From positions 18,904,411 to 18,968,410 of the forward strand of contig NC_133472.1 of the NCBI RefSeq assembly GCF_025370935.1: DNA of 64,000 nt. The letters are read 5' to 3'. How positions within the stretch are numbered: the first letter of the stretch is position 1; every line of letters starts with the position of its first letter. The stretch is from Choristoneura fumiferana (taxonomy: Eukaryota; Arthropoda; Insecta; Lepidoptera; Tortricidae). A program made the position numbers and the translations under genes. The notes below the pieces were generated by a model that saw nothing but the letters and a program-made list of their open reading frames with translations, had not been told where the DNA came from and did not search any database. Of this stretch, positions 1 to 12,600 are shown piece by piece.

Positions 1-484
1 ACATTTTATAAACGAAGGTGAGTAGTCTCTTTGTTTTGTTTTAAGTGTTTGTTTGTTTAAAAGTATCTTCGACAACAGCGTGATGGAATTTAATAAGGAT
101 ATAGTTTAAGACCCTGACATGACAAGGACAATGGATTGGAAGAAATAAGGAGTTTTTATAGTTTGATTCAAAATGTAATAAATTTGTTAGTGTACATGTA
201 CGTACATTTTGAACAACGATTGACAAAACCGGCACAAGTTTGACAAAACGGTTCTACAAAGTACTACTTACCTATTAACTTCGAACGGCATGTTTTGCTC
301 TACAAATACTTCAGATGTCATTTATTTTCAACCGACTTCAAAGAAGGAGGAGGTTCTCAATTCGTCTGTATGTTTTTTCTCTATGTTTTAGCACAACTTA
401 CGAGTAATCCAGACGTGCATGGCCGATCGAAAATTTACGCTCCGCCTTCAATTGCAGCACGGTTCTACCTCAATTCACCAGAAG
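1..484 (+). CDS. Possible 3' exons of an unidentified upstream gene (partial)
   Basis: Two exon-like blocks fit together. Bases 1-17 end at a canonical donor (gaag|gtgagt). Bases 392-484 lie between an acceptor (tatgttttag) and a donor (gaag|gtactt). Joined in the only frame open across both, they read about 36 codons without a stop, including NPDVHGRSKIYAPPSIAARF. Phase 1 fits on both sides of the 93-nt block. The bases just before it (about 330-385) belong to a common lepidopteran repeat ('accgacttcaaagaaggagg'). I do not recognise the peptide and found no terminal exon before the next gene. It could be the tail of a + strand gene that starts left of the window, or chance. Confidence 0.33.
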
Positions 485-1321
485 GTACTTAGGCATAATC
501 GATAATCTTATCGCGTTGTCTTATGTAACCAGATCAATTTCAGCTTCAATTTACAAAGTTAATAGTACCCCAGTCGACATTTAGTCGCACAAACCATATA
601 TTGAGCTGTAGTTTTTTTTATATTTATTTCATAACAGAAAAGCACAGAGGTATAACACATATACAAAATTAAAAAAAAATACAACTACTATCTACTTACT
701 ATTAACAAAACTTATACTAATTTATTTATTTATTCATTTATAATTCATGTTCATTACATTAGGTGACATATTATTAAATAGTATGTAGGTACACGACACC
801 CTGTTAGGGTATAAAAATGATAATCCTTAAACTATTTTACTCCAATAATTCATTATATCTACGGATTAGAGGAGTGATGTCACTAAATACTAATGTTAAT
901 ATAGGTAATAAGAATTTATTGTGAATTTTCGTAACTAAATTAGATTTAAATTTAAATGAAATTTAATTTTAATAATGTTCAATGTCAAATTATTATTTTC
1001 AATATTATTATTAATGTCATCATTTAACTATTTCGTATTTCTTAAAAGTAGTGTAACAATTTTTTTTTTTATGGATTACTAGGGGCATTTATATTATTTA
1101 ACATTTCATATTCATCAATTTCATAGTAACATTTTTCTACCAGTATTTTTTTTACTTATTTTTAAATACATGGTCGTTGGTTTCCAAAGTGATCATTTCC
1201 GGTATTTTATTTGCTATGCGTATGCATCGGCAATAGGGGCCATTTTTAAACATAGCTAGTTTAGTTTTTGGTACTTATTAATAATTGTTTTTTATTTTGC
1301 CTGTGTGATCTCAGTGTCTTT

Positions 1322-1560
1322 CTAGTCGTAATTGCGTGTTGCTAAATAGGAAACGTCTTCAGGGCTGCTGCTTTGGGGGGCCATTCCTAGGAGGCTGGCA
1401 GCATTACCTCTCTGGATAGCTAGGCTGATGCGTTGTGCAAGGTAAGCACTAGCCCGCCGATCCCTTGAGGTATCTATCTACCAGCCGAGAAGATAGCTGA
1501 CGGAAGAGCTGTTTTGTCTCTGGGCCCCAGAGTTTCTACACCAAAAGGCGTAAATAACTT
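1322..1560 (-). mobile_element. Decayed LINE pol C-terminal fragment
   Basis: Read on the - strand this encodes the tail of a retrotransposon polyprotein. FGVETLGP is followed, after a frameshift, by QRISLAIQRGNAASLLG and a stop at 1322. The same tail occurs on the + strand at 47329-47640 with the motifs GFQTLGPWGPG and AIQRGNAASLLGT. The shared motifs make the assignment secure. The LINE clade is not certain. Confidence 0.7.
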
Positions 1561-1865
1561 TAGAAAATATTTCCTGATGGCATGGCAGTACGTGATAAGA
1601 ACTGTGTACCTACCTATGTACTGTTCTACCTTAATAAGACTTTGATAGTGAAATGGTCCCTCAGTGACTCGACATTCAATTGTTCTGACTAATAATGGAA
1701 TGTAGTTTATTAACATAATAATAGTCTGAGAGTTACCTACTCTGTGCTGAAGTTCAATGTGATTTCAGTGAAGATGCAGTTCTAAACCATAATAATAAAC
1801 AACGAACTAGATGTTGCAAAATATGAATTATTTTAGGTTTACTCAACATTGACGGGTTGGTTTTC

Positions 1866-1901
1866 GTCTACCGCTAAAGGTGTTTACCTTTAGCGGTAGA
1901 C
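1866..1901. repeat. Perfect short hairpin
   Basis: A 16-bp perfect inverted repeat (gtctaccgctaaaggt and its complement) is separated by a 4-nt loop. It lies about 330 bp upstream of the first JHBP start codon. It may be a MITE remnant or a structured element; nothing shows function. Confidence 0.75.
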
Positions 1902-2025
1902 TTGAACGTATTTACGGATGTAGGTAAGATATGTAAACCTAAGGAAAAACACCTTATTACCAAGTGACTTGTAGCCTGCTCGTTAAATCATCACACACGA
2001 GTATATCCGGCAATAGATTGTACGG

Positions 2026-2106
2026 TGGAGCGGGAGCGGGAGCCCCGTGCGGGCGCCGGACCGGCCGCGTGGCGCAACGCGGCTCCGCCGTCCACGCCGC
2101 TCCCTT
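2026..2106. promoter_or_regulatory. CpG-rich promoter-proximal block of JHBP gene 1
   Basis: An abrupt GC-rich, CpG-dense block stands in AT-rich DNA 120-200 bp upstream of the ATG at 2229. I see no clear TATA box. Its position suggests 5'UTR or core promoter of the first JHBP gene. This is inference from composition and position only. Confidence 0.35.
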
Positions 2107-2228
2107 GCTACAAATAACAGAAGTTTCGGCGCCGGTGCACACTTACTACTTAACAGGCGCTCAATCGAGACAAACTTCACAAATAAACAAACACGTCCAA
2201 GTTCACATTATTAATAAATCCAATCGAA

Positions 2229-5200
2229 ATGAGGGTGTTTGTTGTTTTGGCGATCTGTTTGGCGATATCACATGGGAAGGTTACACGTGAGTTATAAATA
2301 CTACAAATAGATATGATTGTAGAGGTTTGAAGATGTCAATAATGAAGTAAACTTCAATGTTCATGAGTGGTCCAATTATTTGTTTGATTATGTCCGAATC
2401 TCAACTTCTCAGTTACAGTCACTATATTAAAAATCTTGCAAATGTCCGTACTCGAAAGCGAATATATTATATTTAGGTACTTCAAGTTATTACATTTTAA
2501 ATTAGTTGCTGCTGCTATATTCTCAATATTTGTGTTTGCAACTGCTTTATTGTTTAAGGTCTGTCATTTCTCTCTCTGGTTGTTTTGGAATTTCGCCCCA
2601 CAACAACAAAAACAACCACAAGATAAATAGACAAACAAAATAATAAGAGTTATTCAAAAGTTTGACGACGATATTGACCTTCTCCTACTTTTTCTTACAG
2701 AAATTATCCAATTTATTCAGAAATTTAAGACGATAGTTATCTTTTCCTATTTTTTCTTAATAGTTATCTATAGGTATAGATAATTATCTGTAGGCACCTA
2801 GACTAAGTTGCGTTCTTATGTAGTTTCCGCCTCAAGCGGGCTTTAACACTTCGCGGAGATGCTGACTGTTTGCTAAGCAATCTCAAGAGTGCAGTTACAA
2901 CATATTTTAAGTAAAATTCATTTTTGTCGCTGAGGAAGTGCAATCAGCTCAAGGCGTTTCCGCTTACCGCCCCCAGAGCGCGCGGCCGGATCGCCATGAA
3001 ACATTCGATTGTCATTTAAAATCTTAGTAAGATACTTGGTAGGTACATTACTTCATCGTAATTAGGTGTCGAATATTATAGTTCAGTCAACGCCATAAAT
3101 AAGTGATCACTTTTGTACCTTGTCATTGTAACGTCATGTTTGAAAAGCTATGCGAAATTATGTACCTACCGACTGAAAGCGGCAAGGTTCAAAAGTGATC
3201 ACTTATTTATGACGTTGACTGTACCTACAATTGAAAATGATCAACTTTACATTAGTCAATCTCTTTGTGTAGTTACGTTATTTGGTTATTGTTGGTACAT
3301 ATGACACACATAATTATATAGTAGTCAGTAGTTATTTGTTGAACAACTACGTCATAATATGAGATTTTGAAATATTTTGCCCGCAATTTACATTTAAACA
3401 GCGGCGGTAATTAAAGCATGTTTCACATAGCACACGGCTGTAGTCACAACGAATTTATGAAAACACTAGCTTTTGTCCGCGGCTTCGCCAGCGTTTAATT
3501 CGGTAATCGCTGTTCGCTCAGAAACTGTGCATTTTTCCGGGATAAAACGTGCCGCTCCGTTTCGACGTGAAAGACGGACAAACATACAAACACAATATTT
3601 TAGACTATCGCGGTCATTACTCATTTTATGAATTAAATACATTTAATTTTTTTAGCTGCTAAAATCAAGGTACGCGGAACAAAACCCAAATTTAATTCAT
3701 AAAAAATACAAACACACAAACAAACACACTTTCGCATTTAAAATATTAGTATGGATATGAAGAAACCCAGCGACTAATATAAGCAATTACTCCATAGCCG
3801 ACTACTTTCCGCAATGCAAAAGAAGCGACCCGGAGATCAACAAGTGTATTCTGGACGGGGTGGAGGCCATGCGCGAGAATCTGCGCGCGGGCATCCCGGA
3901 GGTCAGCATCCCGCCGCTGGAGCCGTTCGTGGTGCCCACGCTCAAGCTGGACCGCACGGCGCCAAACCTGCGGCTCAAAGCCGTCGTCAAGAACATGCGA
4001 GCGCTGGGCGGCGGCGACTTCAGGATTGAAAAATTGAAGTAAGTTTATATTTACTACCTAATATATTTTGTAAATATTCCGAGAGCTAGTAGACGCTTTA
4101 GAGCATGTAAATAGAGCTGCATAAAAATTATGTTGAGACATAGATCTGTACCACTACCATGAGTATTCAGTGACCATACTCGATAGCGATGGCGTAAATT
4201 ATTTATATGGAGAATTGTACAGCGCCTCTACAAATAATTTACGCCGTCGCTATCGAGTACGGTCACTGTAAACTCATGGACAAAGTCATGTGTCATGGTC
4301 ATGTGTCAAAGGGACTGAACGACACGAACTTCGAGTTTCGAATTTCGTAGTAGCCCTGCTGGCCGAGGGGTATACATTAACCCTTTACATAGGCGTTAAG
4401 AATTAAACTTGCCTCACCTTATTGTCGCAACAATGAGGTATGTACATGTTGTTGAGACTTTTTGCTTTATATATCGAGCCCATGACTGTTCTTATGTCCG
4501 TTTCCTGCTCAATGCAAGTGCTTTATTTAAGCGCAGTTAGTAGATATGCGCAAAACGTATAGATAAAATAGTTTACTAGTAGCTATATACAAATTACATA
4601 ATTTAATAACATACAAAAATCAACGCCTACAAAATGTGAATCCGGCACAGTGGTGCAGTAATACCTTTTTGCAGTTATGCGTCGAACGCTTGTTACTCAA
4701 TCACGTCGTAATGCTTGAATGGTGACACGGCTGCAGTGTAACACTGTTACAGACATTACAGTAAATTAAACCAATAAGAATGTTTGTCATTCTTGAAAAC
4801 TATTAGAATTGTTCAAATGCATAAATCTATGTCTCAAATATCAAAAGCGAATCACAAAAATAGCGAGCCCCTATCAGCCGACCAAGGGTTACCAAAACAT
4901 CGCTTGACTATTTATCAAATAGAGTTGTGTCCCTCAACATGGTTTGCGACTAAGTACTTCCCGGATAATATCAAATAATGTCAATCGGGGAAAGTGTAGC
5001 TTCTACTTACATAGAAACAAACACGCAATATTTTCCTCTTTATTACCTACATATTTATACCTTAATAAAAATAATATACATACCTACTAAATATTATGAA
5101 AAATCAGGAGACTACCCCAACCAATCCCTCAATATCTCCGAAATGACTTAATACCGCTCATGAAAGTTGAAGACATTTAACGAGACAAAATGCTTCCTCT

Positions 5201-7481
5201 TTTAAAGGCAAATTGTGGTGTTTCCAGATTGAACCTGAATAACAAGTATGCGGCGGAGGTGAAGCTGTTGCTGCCGCGGCTGGCGGTGACCGCTGACTAC
5301 GACGTGCGCGGGTCGCGTCTGCTCGTGCTCGACATCGACGGCAAGGGCAAACTGCGCGGCAACTTCAGTGAGTCACCGCAATCTGATTGCTTCGCTCATC
5401 GGCTTTAACTGGTGCCTGACTGAAATGGATGGAACCAAAACGAGGATTTAGTTTCTGTCTTAGTGTTAGTCAACATTAAAAAACATAGACAAACAAATTT
5501 CCACTGCGCACTGAAATCTTGCGTGATTTTTATACACATGTCGATATACAAAAAGAGCAAATAGGATTTAAAAGAAATGAACGCGATCATTCAATTATCC
5601 ATATGCGCGATAAGCCAAAACACAATATGAGCTACTTTTACAACAACAAACATCTCGCGTGAAAGTCAACTATGGGAGCCAAAGTTGGCCAGACGTCGTC
5701 TGATACATCGAAGTTATACCTAGAATAACGAGCGGCATTCCGCGAACTGATTTTTGGCTCGGCAGAAGCTTCAATTAGGTAATTTGAGGCCGAAACTGTT
5801 AATACGATTGCATGACCAAAAATAGCCAAAACCAAAGCCAATCTTACGGTCGGTCACTGGTTGCTGACTATTACGAGTCGAGCGTCTTTGGTCAAACTCC
5901 AACCAGTCTAGGTTGCATTGGATCCGTGTATTTTTTAAATTTATGCAAATGATTTAAAAATATAAAGACATGTTTGCTGCGTTGCGTAGCGTACTTTATC
6001 GTATCTATCTGATTATTATTGGAGGTAGGTAGATATATGTATCATAGTCGTGATCGCGACGGATCGGGATTTGAATAGCAAGTGTTGATAATGAGGAAAA
6101 ACCATGAACAATTACATTATTCAAAACAACATAGGTATTGACATAAATTTGTAATTTAGAACACCACATGAATAAAATTAAAATTAAAGATGAAGCAATA
6201 AACATGCTGCACGCACGCATACACGCAATTACTTCAGTATTGGCATTTACTAGTTAGAGTAAGGTTACTTAATATACTTAAGCAAGGTCATGAAAAAGGA
6301 AATCACTTCTGAAGCTTTTAGCTCTTAATCCATTTGAAAGTATGCATTAAAGTACAATTATTTACGGCCAATGTCACAATAACAAGCAGAATGATTATTG
6401 GCGTGGGAAAGGAGGATATAACTAGCAGTTAAGAAACCAGTTACACGATAAGTTTTTTTTTATTACAGCTGGCATATCAGTGATCGCGAAAGGCGCAGCT
6501 AAATTGATAGAAAAGGACGGAGTGCAGTACCTGCAGGCGGACAAAGTGGTCACGCGCGTGAAGATCGGCCATGGACAGGTGGCGTTTGACGACACCGAGA
6601 GACCGCTAGCCGGTAAATACCACATAGTCACAACATAGTACCTATTTAATCATGATTTCCCGTATTTCAAGTATGGAAAAACTTGATAGTCTCACTAACC
6701 CCGTTTAAAGAACATGCGTAACACTTCCTTTACATACATTATTGAGCTGGTTGTAGTGCTGTAATCGAAACTGGTCGATACATATTGCATTAGGACCTGC
6801 TCACACACTAATACGCTTGCAGAGTTCACGCGAAAGATTTACTGCAGCATCATACATGAGCATTAGCATAGAATACTAATACCAATCTAATACCCTCATT
6901 TAATAGGTACGACCTAATCCTGGGTACAGGCCTCGTTTCGGAATGAGAGGACTTGGCTATGGTTTCCACGATGGCCCGATTGTGTAAATGACAGTTATGT
7001 GCTAGCTCGGGTTCAGGCCCACTATCTTCTGCTTGAGAGACTATAAATGAAACGACTAGGGTACCATCAGCAAAATAAGTGGTCTATCAATTTTGAAACA
7101 AGTTTCTATCAAATTAATATGTCGCTAAAGTCGAACTTTCAAGTTGACAGACTGATCTATTGGCATTATTGTTTTATGACATGCAAACGATTATCAACTT
7201 TTGGGTGGTAGACCACATATTTGGCTGATGGTACCATCGCTTTATTTTTACCTATAATAAGTATTACTGAAAAATCAAAATAACGGTACATTATTTTCTG
7301 TCCCGCAGCGTCATCGGCCGCTAACTTCTTCAACGCCAGCCCGAATGTGGTGCTTGACATCTTGAACCCGCTGATCGACGAGTCCAGCGCCGCCATCCTC
7401 AAGGCGTTCCTCAACAAGGTGCTGGCCAAGATACCCCTCAAGGAAGTACTCCTCGAGGACGACCCTGCACCTGCAGCCTGA
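2229..7481 (+). CDS. Takeout/JHBP-family secreted protein 1 (5 exons, 260 aa)
   Basis: Exons 2229-2286, 3771-4038, 5228-5367, 6469-6612 and 7309-7481 join to 783 nt, a 260-residue ORF ending TGA. Intron phases are 1, 2, 1, 1. The first 16 or so residues (MRVFVVLAICLAISHG) are a signal peptide. Cys35 and Cys45 in CKRSDPEINKC are the paired N-terminal cysteines of the takeout/JHBP fold. They are followed by the family's GIPEVSIPPLEPF stretch, alternating beta-strand segments (KYAAEVKLLLPRL) and a C-terminal helical part around FFNASPNVVLDILNP. Length is normal for the family. Such proteins are secreted carriers of juvenile hormone or other lipids; this one's ligand cannot be told from sequence. 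The exon 2 acceptor (aacccag) lacks a pyrimidine tract but is the only phase-compatible choice. First of three tandem + strand paralogues. Confidence 0.9.
3084..3223. repeat. Foldback MITE in intron 1 of JHBP gene 1
   Basis: The terminal inverted repeats begin cagtcaacgccataaataag and continue through 'tgatcactttt', closing as the complement at 3185-3223. The internal part has no coding capacity. It is a typical MITE-like foldback. Confidence 0.7.
3440..3756. mobile_element. Dispersed lepidopteran repeat abutting exon 2 of JHBP gene 1
   Basis: The block runs from 'actagcttttgtccgcggct' to 'atattagtatggat'. It includes the shared pieces 'gtgcatttttccgggataaa' and 'gacgtgaaagacggacaaac'. Related copies lie at 9905-10110 and 36875-37075. 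This copy has internal extra sequence and ends 14 bp before the exon 2 acceptor. Confidence 0.65.
4168..4268. repeat. Foldback MITE, 101 bp, intron 2 of JHBP gene 1
   Basis: The arms begin cagtgaccatactcgatagc and end as the imperfect complement (gctatcgagtacggtcactg). They enclose about 35 bp. A fragment of a different MITE family (ending 'tttcgtagtagccctgc') follows at 4320-4364. Confidence 0.75.
6918..7010 (-). mobile_element. LINE/SINE 3'-tail fragment
   Basis: The segment is a reverse-oriented, degenerate copy of the widespread tail 'ccctctcattctgagagg'. Better copies are at 16262-16372 (+) and 21112-21200 (-). It is intronic and not coding. Confidence 0.5.
7060..7235. repeat. 176-bp MITE with GGTACC ends (copy 1)
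   Basis: The terminal inverted repeats begin ggtaccatcagc and end gctgatggtacc. A second copy of exactly the same length, roughly 90% identical by eye, is at 30854-31029. It lies in intron 4 of JHBP gene 1, about 75 bp before exon 5. Confidence 0.85.
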
Positions 7482-7647
7482 ATTACATCACATTACTTAG
7501 TTATACCTATTTTTTAGTTAACACATAGATTCTCATAGTGATAATCGTGAAAAAGTTTCTTTGTCCTCTCTTTTAAGGACACCAAAGAGTTCGTGTGTTT
7601 GTGTCATTTTGTATATAAAGTTGTGAGTGTGAAATAATAATAAGAAT

Positions 7648-7657
7648 AATAAATAAA
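7648..7657 (+). terminator. Poly(A) signals of JHBP gene 1
   Basis: Two overlapping AATAAA hexamers occur about 170 bp downstream of the TGA. Confidence 0.65.
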
Positions 7658-8885
7658 TTAAATTCTTGACACGCTATTACTTTACCTCACCTGACCTTAA
7701 CCATCTCTCGATTAGATGGAATTCAATAAATAGTTAAGAAGTTGTTTTACTAAGTACTTGATCTTGGAACTATCGTTAAGTGACAACAAAAAACATTGCG
7801 GTCAATGTTTTTCTTTACTAAGCCTATATTGGAATTCTTTAGTAGAACCCAGACATGATACCTGTACGACAAGAAAACTGATGTCCAACATAAATTTAAA
7901 GAATCAAATAAAGTCTAAAGACTGTCTGTCTTATTTAAATATTGAATCAGAGTTGCATTTTAAATAATAGTATTTTATGCAACAGTTGTATAACAGGGTT
8001 CAAAAAAGGTGAGTGGCGTGAGTTACGATGTGAGCTTTAGCGAACATCGTAAGAAAAAGACGCCACGAGCTTTTTTTGACTAACTTATACAACGTTGTAT
8101 ACAATACTTTTTCTTCGACTGGATACTTATAAATTACAATACAAAATTAGAGAAATAGTAAACTTTAAACGTTTTCATACTTTAGTAAAAAGTATGGCAA
8201 ACGCAAAGAGAAGGTAAACAACAATAAACAAGTGACAAATATGAAAATGTCAAAATTTGTCTAAGTTAAATTTTGTTTTTGATTCACGTTTACTTGCCTG
8301 TGACGATGTTAAAAATACGCGTTACTTATGTTGGCAGCGTTGGCAGGCTATGGATTATGTTCGGAAAGTTTTTATTCTGTATAAAAACCATATAAAATAT
8401 GTAACTGGCTGCACCTTAGCCTGTCCGAACGTACGAATTAAGAAAAAAAAAGTAAGTGGTTGCAGTTTGCAGTATCGTTTTAGCAACATTACGATACAGT
8501 GCTGTTATGGGGAATAGACAATATAGACTTTTCCAGAATCTTTTTATGTATGCTGTTATATTACTGTTCGTGATTAAGTAAATCACAGATTACAGTATAG
8601 GAGTAGAAAAAACTTATTTATTAATTATAAAAAAATATTCACTGTAGTTAATGTTTCAAACTTGCTTTTTTAGAATGAGTAATATTTTTAACGGAATGAA
8701 GACAAAATTTAGTATCAATTGACAAATTTTTAATTTGGCGTACCTATTTAAAACATAATAAACAAGAGTAAAGTAGTGTTGTCAGGTAACAACCTAAAAA
8801 GTACATTTGAACATACATTAACATTTCAAAGACAGACGAAAAAAGTGACAGTGAAGAGTTCATTATGTAGGATTTAAATTTGTAG

Positions 8886-9022
8886 GTACAGTTACCAGCA
8901 CCAATATCTGACACAACAAGCGTACATAAATATCTGATACGATTCTATTTCTAGGGCCGGAAGGACGCGTCAGATATTTTTGCACGCTCCGCTGATGCAG
9001 ATATTAATGCTGGTGACTGTAC
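8886..9022. repeat. Foldback MITE, 137 bp
   Basis: The ends are gtacagttaccagcacc and the imperfect complement gctggtgactgtac, with 'atatctg' and 'cagatatt' further in. It is a non-coding MITE in the spacer between JHBP genes 1 and 2. Confidence 0.75.
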
Positions 9023-9050
9023 TTGCGACCCTAGATTAGGGATGCCACGA

Positions 9051-9165
9051 ATATTTGTATTCGCATTCGCATCCTAAGAAATATTTGTATTCGCATTCGC
9101 ATCCTAAGAAATATTTGTATTCGCATTCGCATCCTAAGAAATATTCGCATTCGCATTCGCGAATG
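9051..9165. repeat. 30-bp tandem repeat, 3 full copies plus a partial
   Basis: The unit begins atatttgtattcgcattcgc and finishes atcctaagaa. It repeats exactly at 9051, 9081 and 9111 and decays into a short attcgc repeat by 9165. Confidence 0.9.
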
Positions 9166-9556
9166 TGATACAAATGACATTCATGACTTCTCCACTCTAG
9201 ATGCATAAAGTTTGTATCCGGTCAAGAGTTAAACGGGGAGGCCTACCTAAGTATAAAATACCTACTTACCTATATAAGAAAAATATTTTTTTTATTTGTC
9301 AATTTCATGTGTTTTACAAACAATAAAGAGTACAATACAATAATCATAGTTAACTAGAGAACAAAAATTTTGTGAAATTCACGGTAAAAGAGGCTTTGCC
9401 GGGGTTTGGTAAAGGGAGTTTACTTTACCTACACACGTTTCCGTATACTTACTAATTTATTTATGAAACATCGTACAATGTTGCCTTAGACCTTAACGAC
9501 GAGGCTAAATCACATCCACATATGGATAATCGCAGTGCAGACTAGTTTTCTTCTTT

Positions 9557-9564
9557 TATAAATA
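9557..9564 (+). promoter_or_regulatory. TATA box of JHBP gene 2
   Basis: The sequence tataaata lies 71 bp upstream of the ATG at 9628, allowing a start site near 9590 and a 5'UTR of about 40 nt. This is the clearest TATA element near any gene here. Confidence 0.55.
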
Positions 9565-9627
9565 TAGAGTTTTCCTATTAGTCTCTTAGATCAACTTCGT
9601 TGGCACATTAGACATCACGTAACAGAA

Positions 9628-12600
9628 ATGGCATTATTATTGATCAAGTTTGTTTTATTCCTATTTTGTGCAGCATGTGTCAGTGGAAGACTCACGACGG
9701 TTCATAATAATACATCGCAAAGGGAGGACCAAAAAAATCAGGATAACCTACTGTGTAAGTTGCATAGGGATGTATAAGTCAAATAAAACGCCTACACGCT
9801 AAGTCGTGTTTTTACTTTTACTACAGTTTATCCTCCAAGTTTTAATTGGTTTTACTAAATTTGTCCATTATCGCTGAATGGTGATGTTCCATTATAAAAG
9901 AAGAAGAAGAGAACAAAATTATCGCGCGCTGCTTCCTCGGGAACTGTGCTTTTTTTCGGGATAAAAAGTAGCCTATGACACTCTCGCTCTATGTGGCTCT
10001 CGGGCCCATAAACTATCTCTATGCCAATAATCACGTCGATCCGTCGCTCCGTTTCGACGTGAAAGACGGACAAACACACACACTTTCGCATTTATAATAT
10101 TAGTATGGATTAATTTAAAATGCTTATTTGAAAAAAAATATTAAAAAGGTTTAGCATACCTACCTACATTTCAATATTTTTAATTTATTTCTGTTTATCA
10201 GTGTATTTGTTCACGCTGATTTTCAAAAGTACTGCACAGATTTACATGGTGTTTTCACATGTAGGTACCTAGATCAAAACTCGCCAAGAACAACATTATG
10301 AACTTCGTTTCATCAAAATCGGATGACAGAAAGAAAACGTTTTGCCAAGGTATATGGGTCGTCTATTGTAGAAGTCCATGCAAATGAAATCTTTGGCACA
10401 GCTAGTCTTAAAATAATATTTTACATTTGAGCCAGATGGACGCACGAGAAACTTCGAGTAAGTACTGGTATTGTAATATTTGTAATTCATTTGGGTTATC
10501 CGTTCGTGTGTCACCTAAGTGCGTGATCTTTACTGAATAACATACGAACGAAAACACTCGCCGAGCCCCAAATAGGTACGCGAACTTATTCGTACCTACG
10601 TCTAAGTATCTGGTGGGATCCTGCTTTTCACAGAAAATATGTTTCGCAAATAATTCATTCCCCAACTGTTTCATAAAGACGAACGATTTTTTTCTGAAAC
10701 TGTAAACTATTCAGGAATATAACAGGACTATCCAGTAGAACCCTATAAGTTAGGTTAGGTTACAACAATCCTGAAATACTTACAGTTTAAAAAATCGTTC
10801 GTCCATGTGAAACAGTTGGGAAAGGAATAATTTCGGAAACATATTTTCATCGAAAAATTATAGAACCCTGTCTGGTAGTACTGTGTTATGGTTGTTAGCG
10901 GAGTGCCACTACAGCGACCCGGCGGTGGGAGCGTGCATCCGGCGCGCGGCGGAGCGCGCGCGGGCGGTGCTGGCGCGCGGTGCGCCGGCGCTGGCCGTGC
11001 AGCCGCTCGACCCGCTCGCCGTGCCCAGCATCCGCCTCCGCCAGCACAGCGCGCCGCACAACCACTTCAAATACGACGCCTGGCTTTCCGATGTCGTTCT
11101 CCATGGACTGACCAAATATGAGTTTAACAAGTTGGAGTAAGTATGGTCCTGTAACAATTCGAATCTCACCGTGTTGCCTGTTACTTTTGCCATACTCGAT
11201 TTGACTCACACTGTTTGACTTCAGTGACGACGCATGGCAAAGGTGGTATACGATATTAAGAGCGAGCAATGTGTTGCATCCGAAGACATCACGCTGTCTA
11301 ACTCGCCCTTACATTATTCGCTGCTATGAGTTGTTTAACGAAAATTTTCACACCACGCCATGGTTATGTACGTTAGGTACCTAGGAATAAACAATCATTG
11401 AATGATCCAATTATGATAAATAAAGAGGCCAAACAAACGTGGTAGTGAGTTTGAGCACCATAAGCACGTGTGCCCAGTTTATTTAAATATTATTTACCTA
11501 CCCATTTCCTTCTTTCACAGCGTTTACCCGGAGGACTTGAAAGTTACCGCGAACATAACTTTACCTCATTTGGAAATGTTCAGTGAGTACGTCATTCTGG
11601 GTGAATTCCAAATGTTGCCCGTCGAATCTACTGGAAAGATGTCAGTCAATTTCAGTGAGTACATATTGGAGCAGTAAAAAGTTTTTGAAGGCTTAGTATT
11701 CATAGTGAATTTAATTTACCTGTAATGTTGCTTGACAGCAAAATGCACAGCAGCTTTGGAGGCGTTGGGGGCTCGCGTGCATAAAAGGATATTGATCCGA
11801 GACGCGGCTGTACGCCTGCGCTGCTCAGGCCCGCTACAAGCGGCCCTGATGGAGGCACACTCCACTACCGGCGAGATGGGTAATAAAACTAAACAAACTT
11901 GTTTGCCAAACAATAATAATACAAGTCGAAACCAAAAATACAATACCACGATACCATGAATATCTCAGGAGGCTCGGAAGGGAAACCTACTCGAGCTACT
12001 GCTTCTGATTCTGTTTCTTTATGAACAGACTAGCTTTATGCTTATCCCCGGGTTATGTTCTTCGTGGAAGAATAAATAATCAGCTTACCTTTATATCCTG
12101 TGAGAGATTCAAAATATCTCCTTTACCTCTTGTGTGATCTTTAAGATTTCAAGGTTACTATAGGTATACATGTTTGCAAATTTTCAAGCTTTATACTCCA
12201 GTAGGTTATTTTGAAGTAATGTTACCCTTTTCTAGATATAACTAGATTTAGTCAGCAGCTTTGTTTACGTAGGTAATAATCATATAGGTACCATAATCAT
12301 TAACATTAACCAATAGTCCATATCATTAACTAATAACCCTAAAACAACGCTCATAAAGAATACCGGCAAAGTAAGTTTCGGACTAGAGCCACTTTGAAAT
12401 GAAAATAAAAATAGTGCACCTCTATAACTCTCAAGGAATATGTATGCCTAATTTCAAGTTTCTAGCTTCAGTACCTACCAAATTTAAACTGCGAGCTGTT
12501 TGTCAGTATAATAAGTAATAATACTTAATAATTATTATGAGGGGCACTTGACACCGATTGCCCTAATCCCAAAGTAAGCAAAGCTTGTGTTATGGATACT

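Larger units (their letters stand above)
485..2228. other. Intergenic, AT-rich, repeat-bearing
   Basis: No supported exon was found. The stretch is very AT-rich from 600 to 1300. It contains a decayed LINE tail on the - strand (1322-1560), a perfect short hairpin (1866-1901), and a strongly GC/CpG-rich block (2026-2106) just upstream of the first JHBP gene. Confidence 0.6.
7482..9627. other. 3'UTR of JHBP gene 1 and intergenic DNA
   Basis: Overlapping AATAAA signals lie at 7648-7657, about 170 bp after the stop. The remainder is AT-rich with a MITE (8886-9022), a 30-bp tandem repeat (9051-9165) and a TATA box for the next gene (9557-9564). An 86-codon ORF at 8257-8517 has no recognisable features and is probably chance. 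Confidence 0.6.

Noticed and set aside
8257..8517. 86-codon ORF
   Set aside because: AT-rich, no recognisable motif, no convincing splice or promoter context; probably chance.
9051..9165. Regular 30-bp repeats considered as a CRISPR-like array
   Set aside because: The repeats are directly adjacent with no unique spacers, and the genome is eukaryotic.
10895..11269. 124-codon - strand ORF
   Set aside because: It is the antisense shadow of the very GC-rich exon 2 of JHBP gene 2, where stop codons are rare on both strands.
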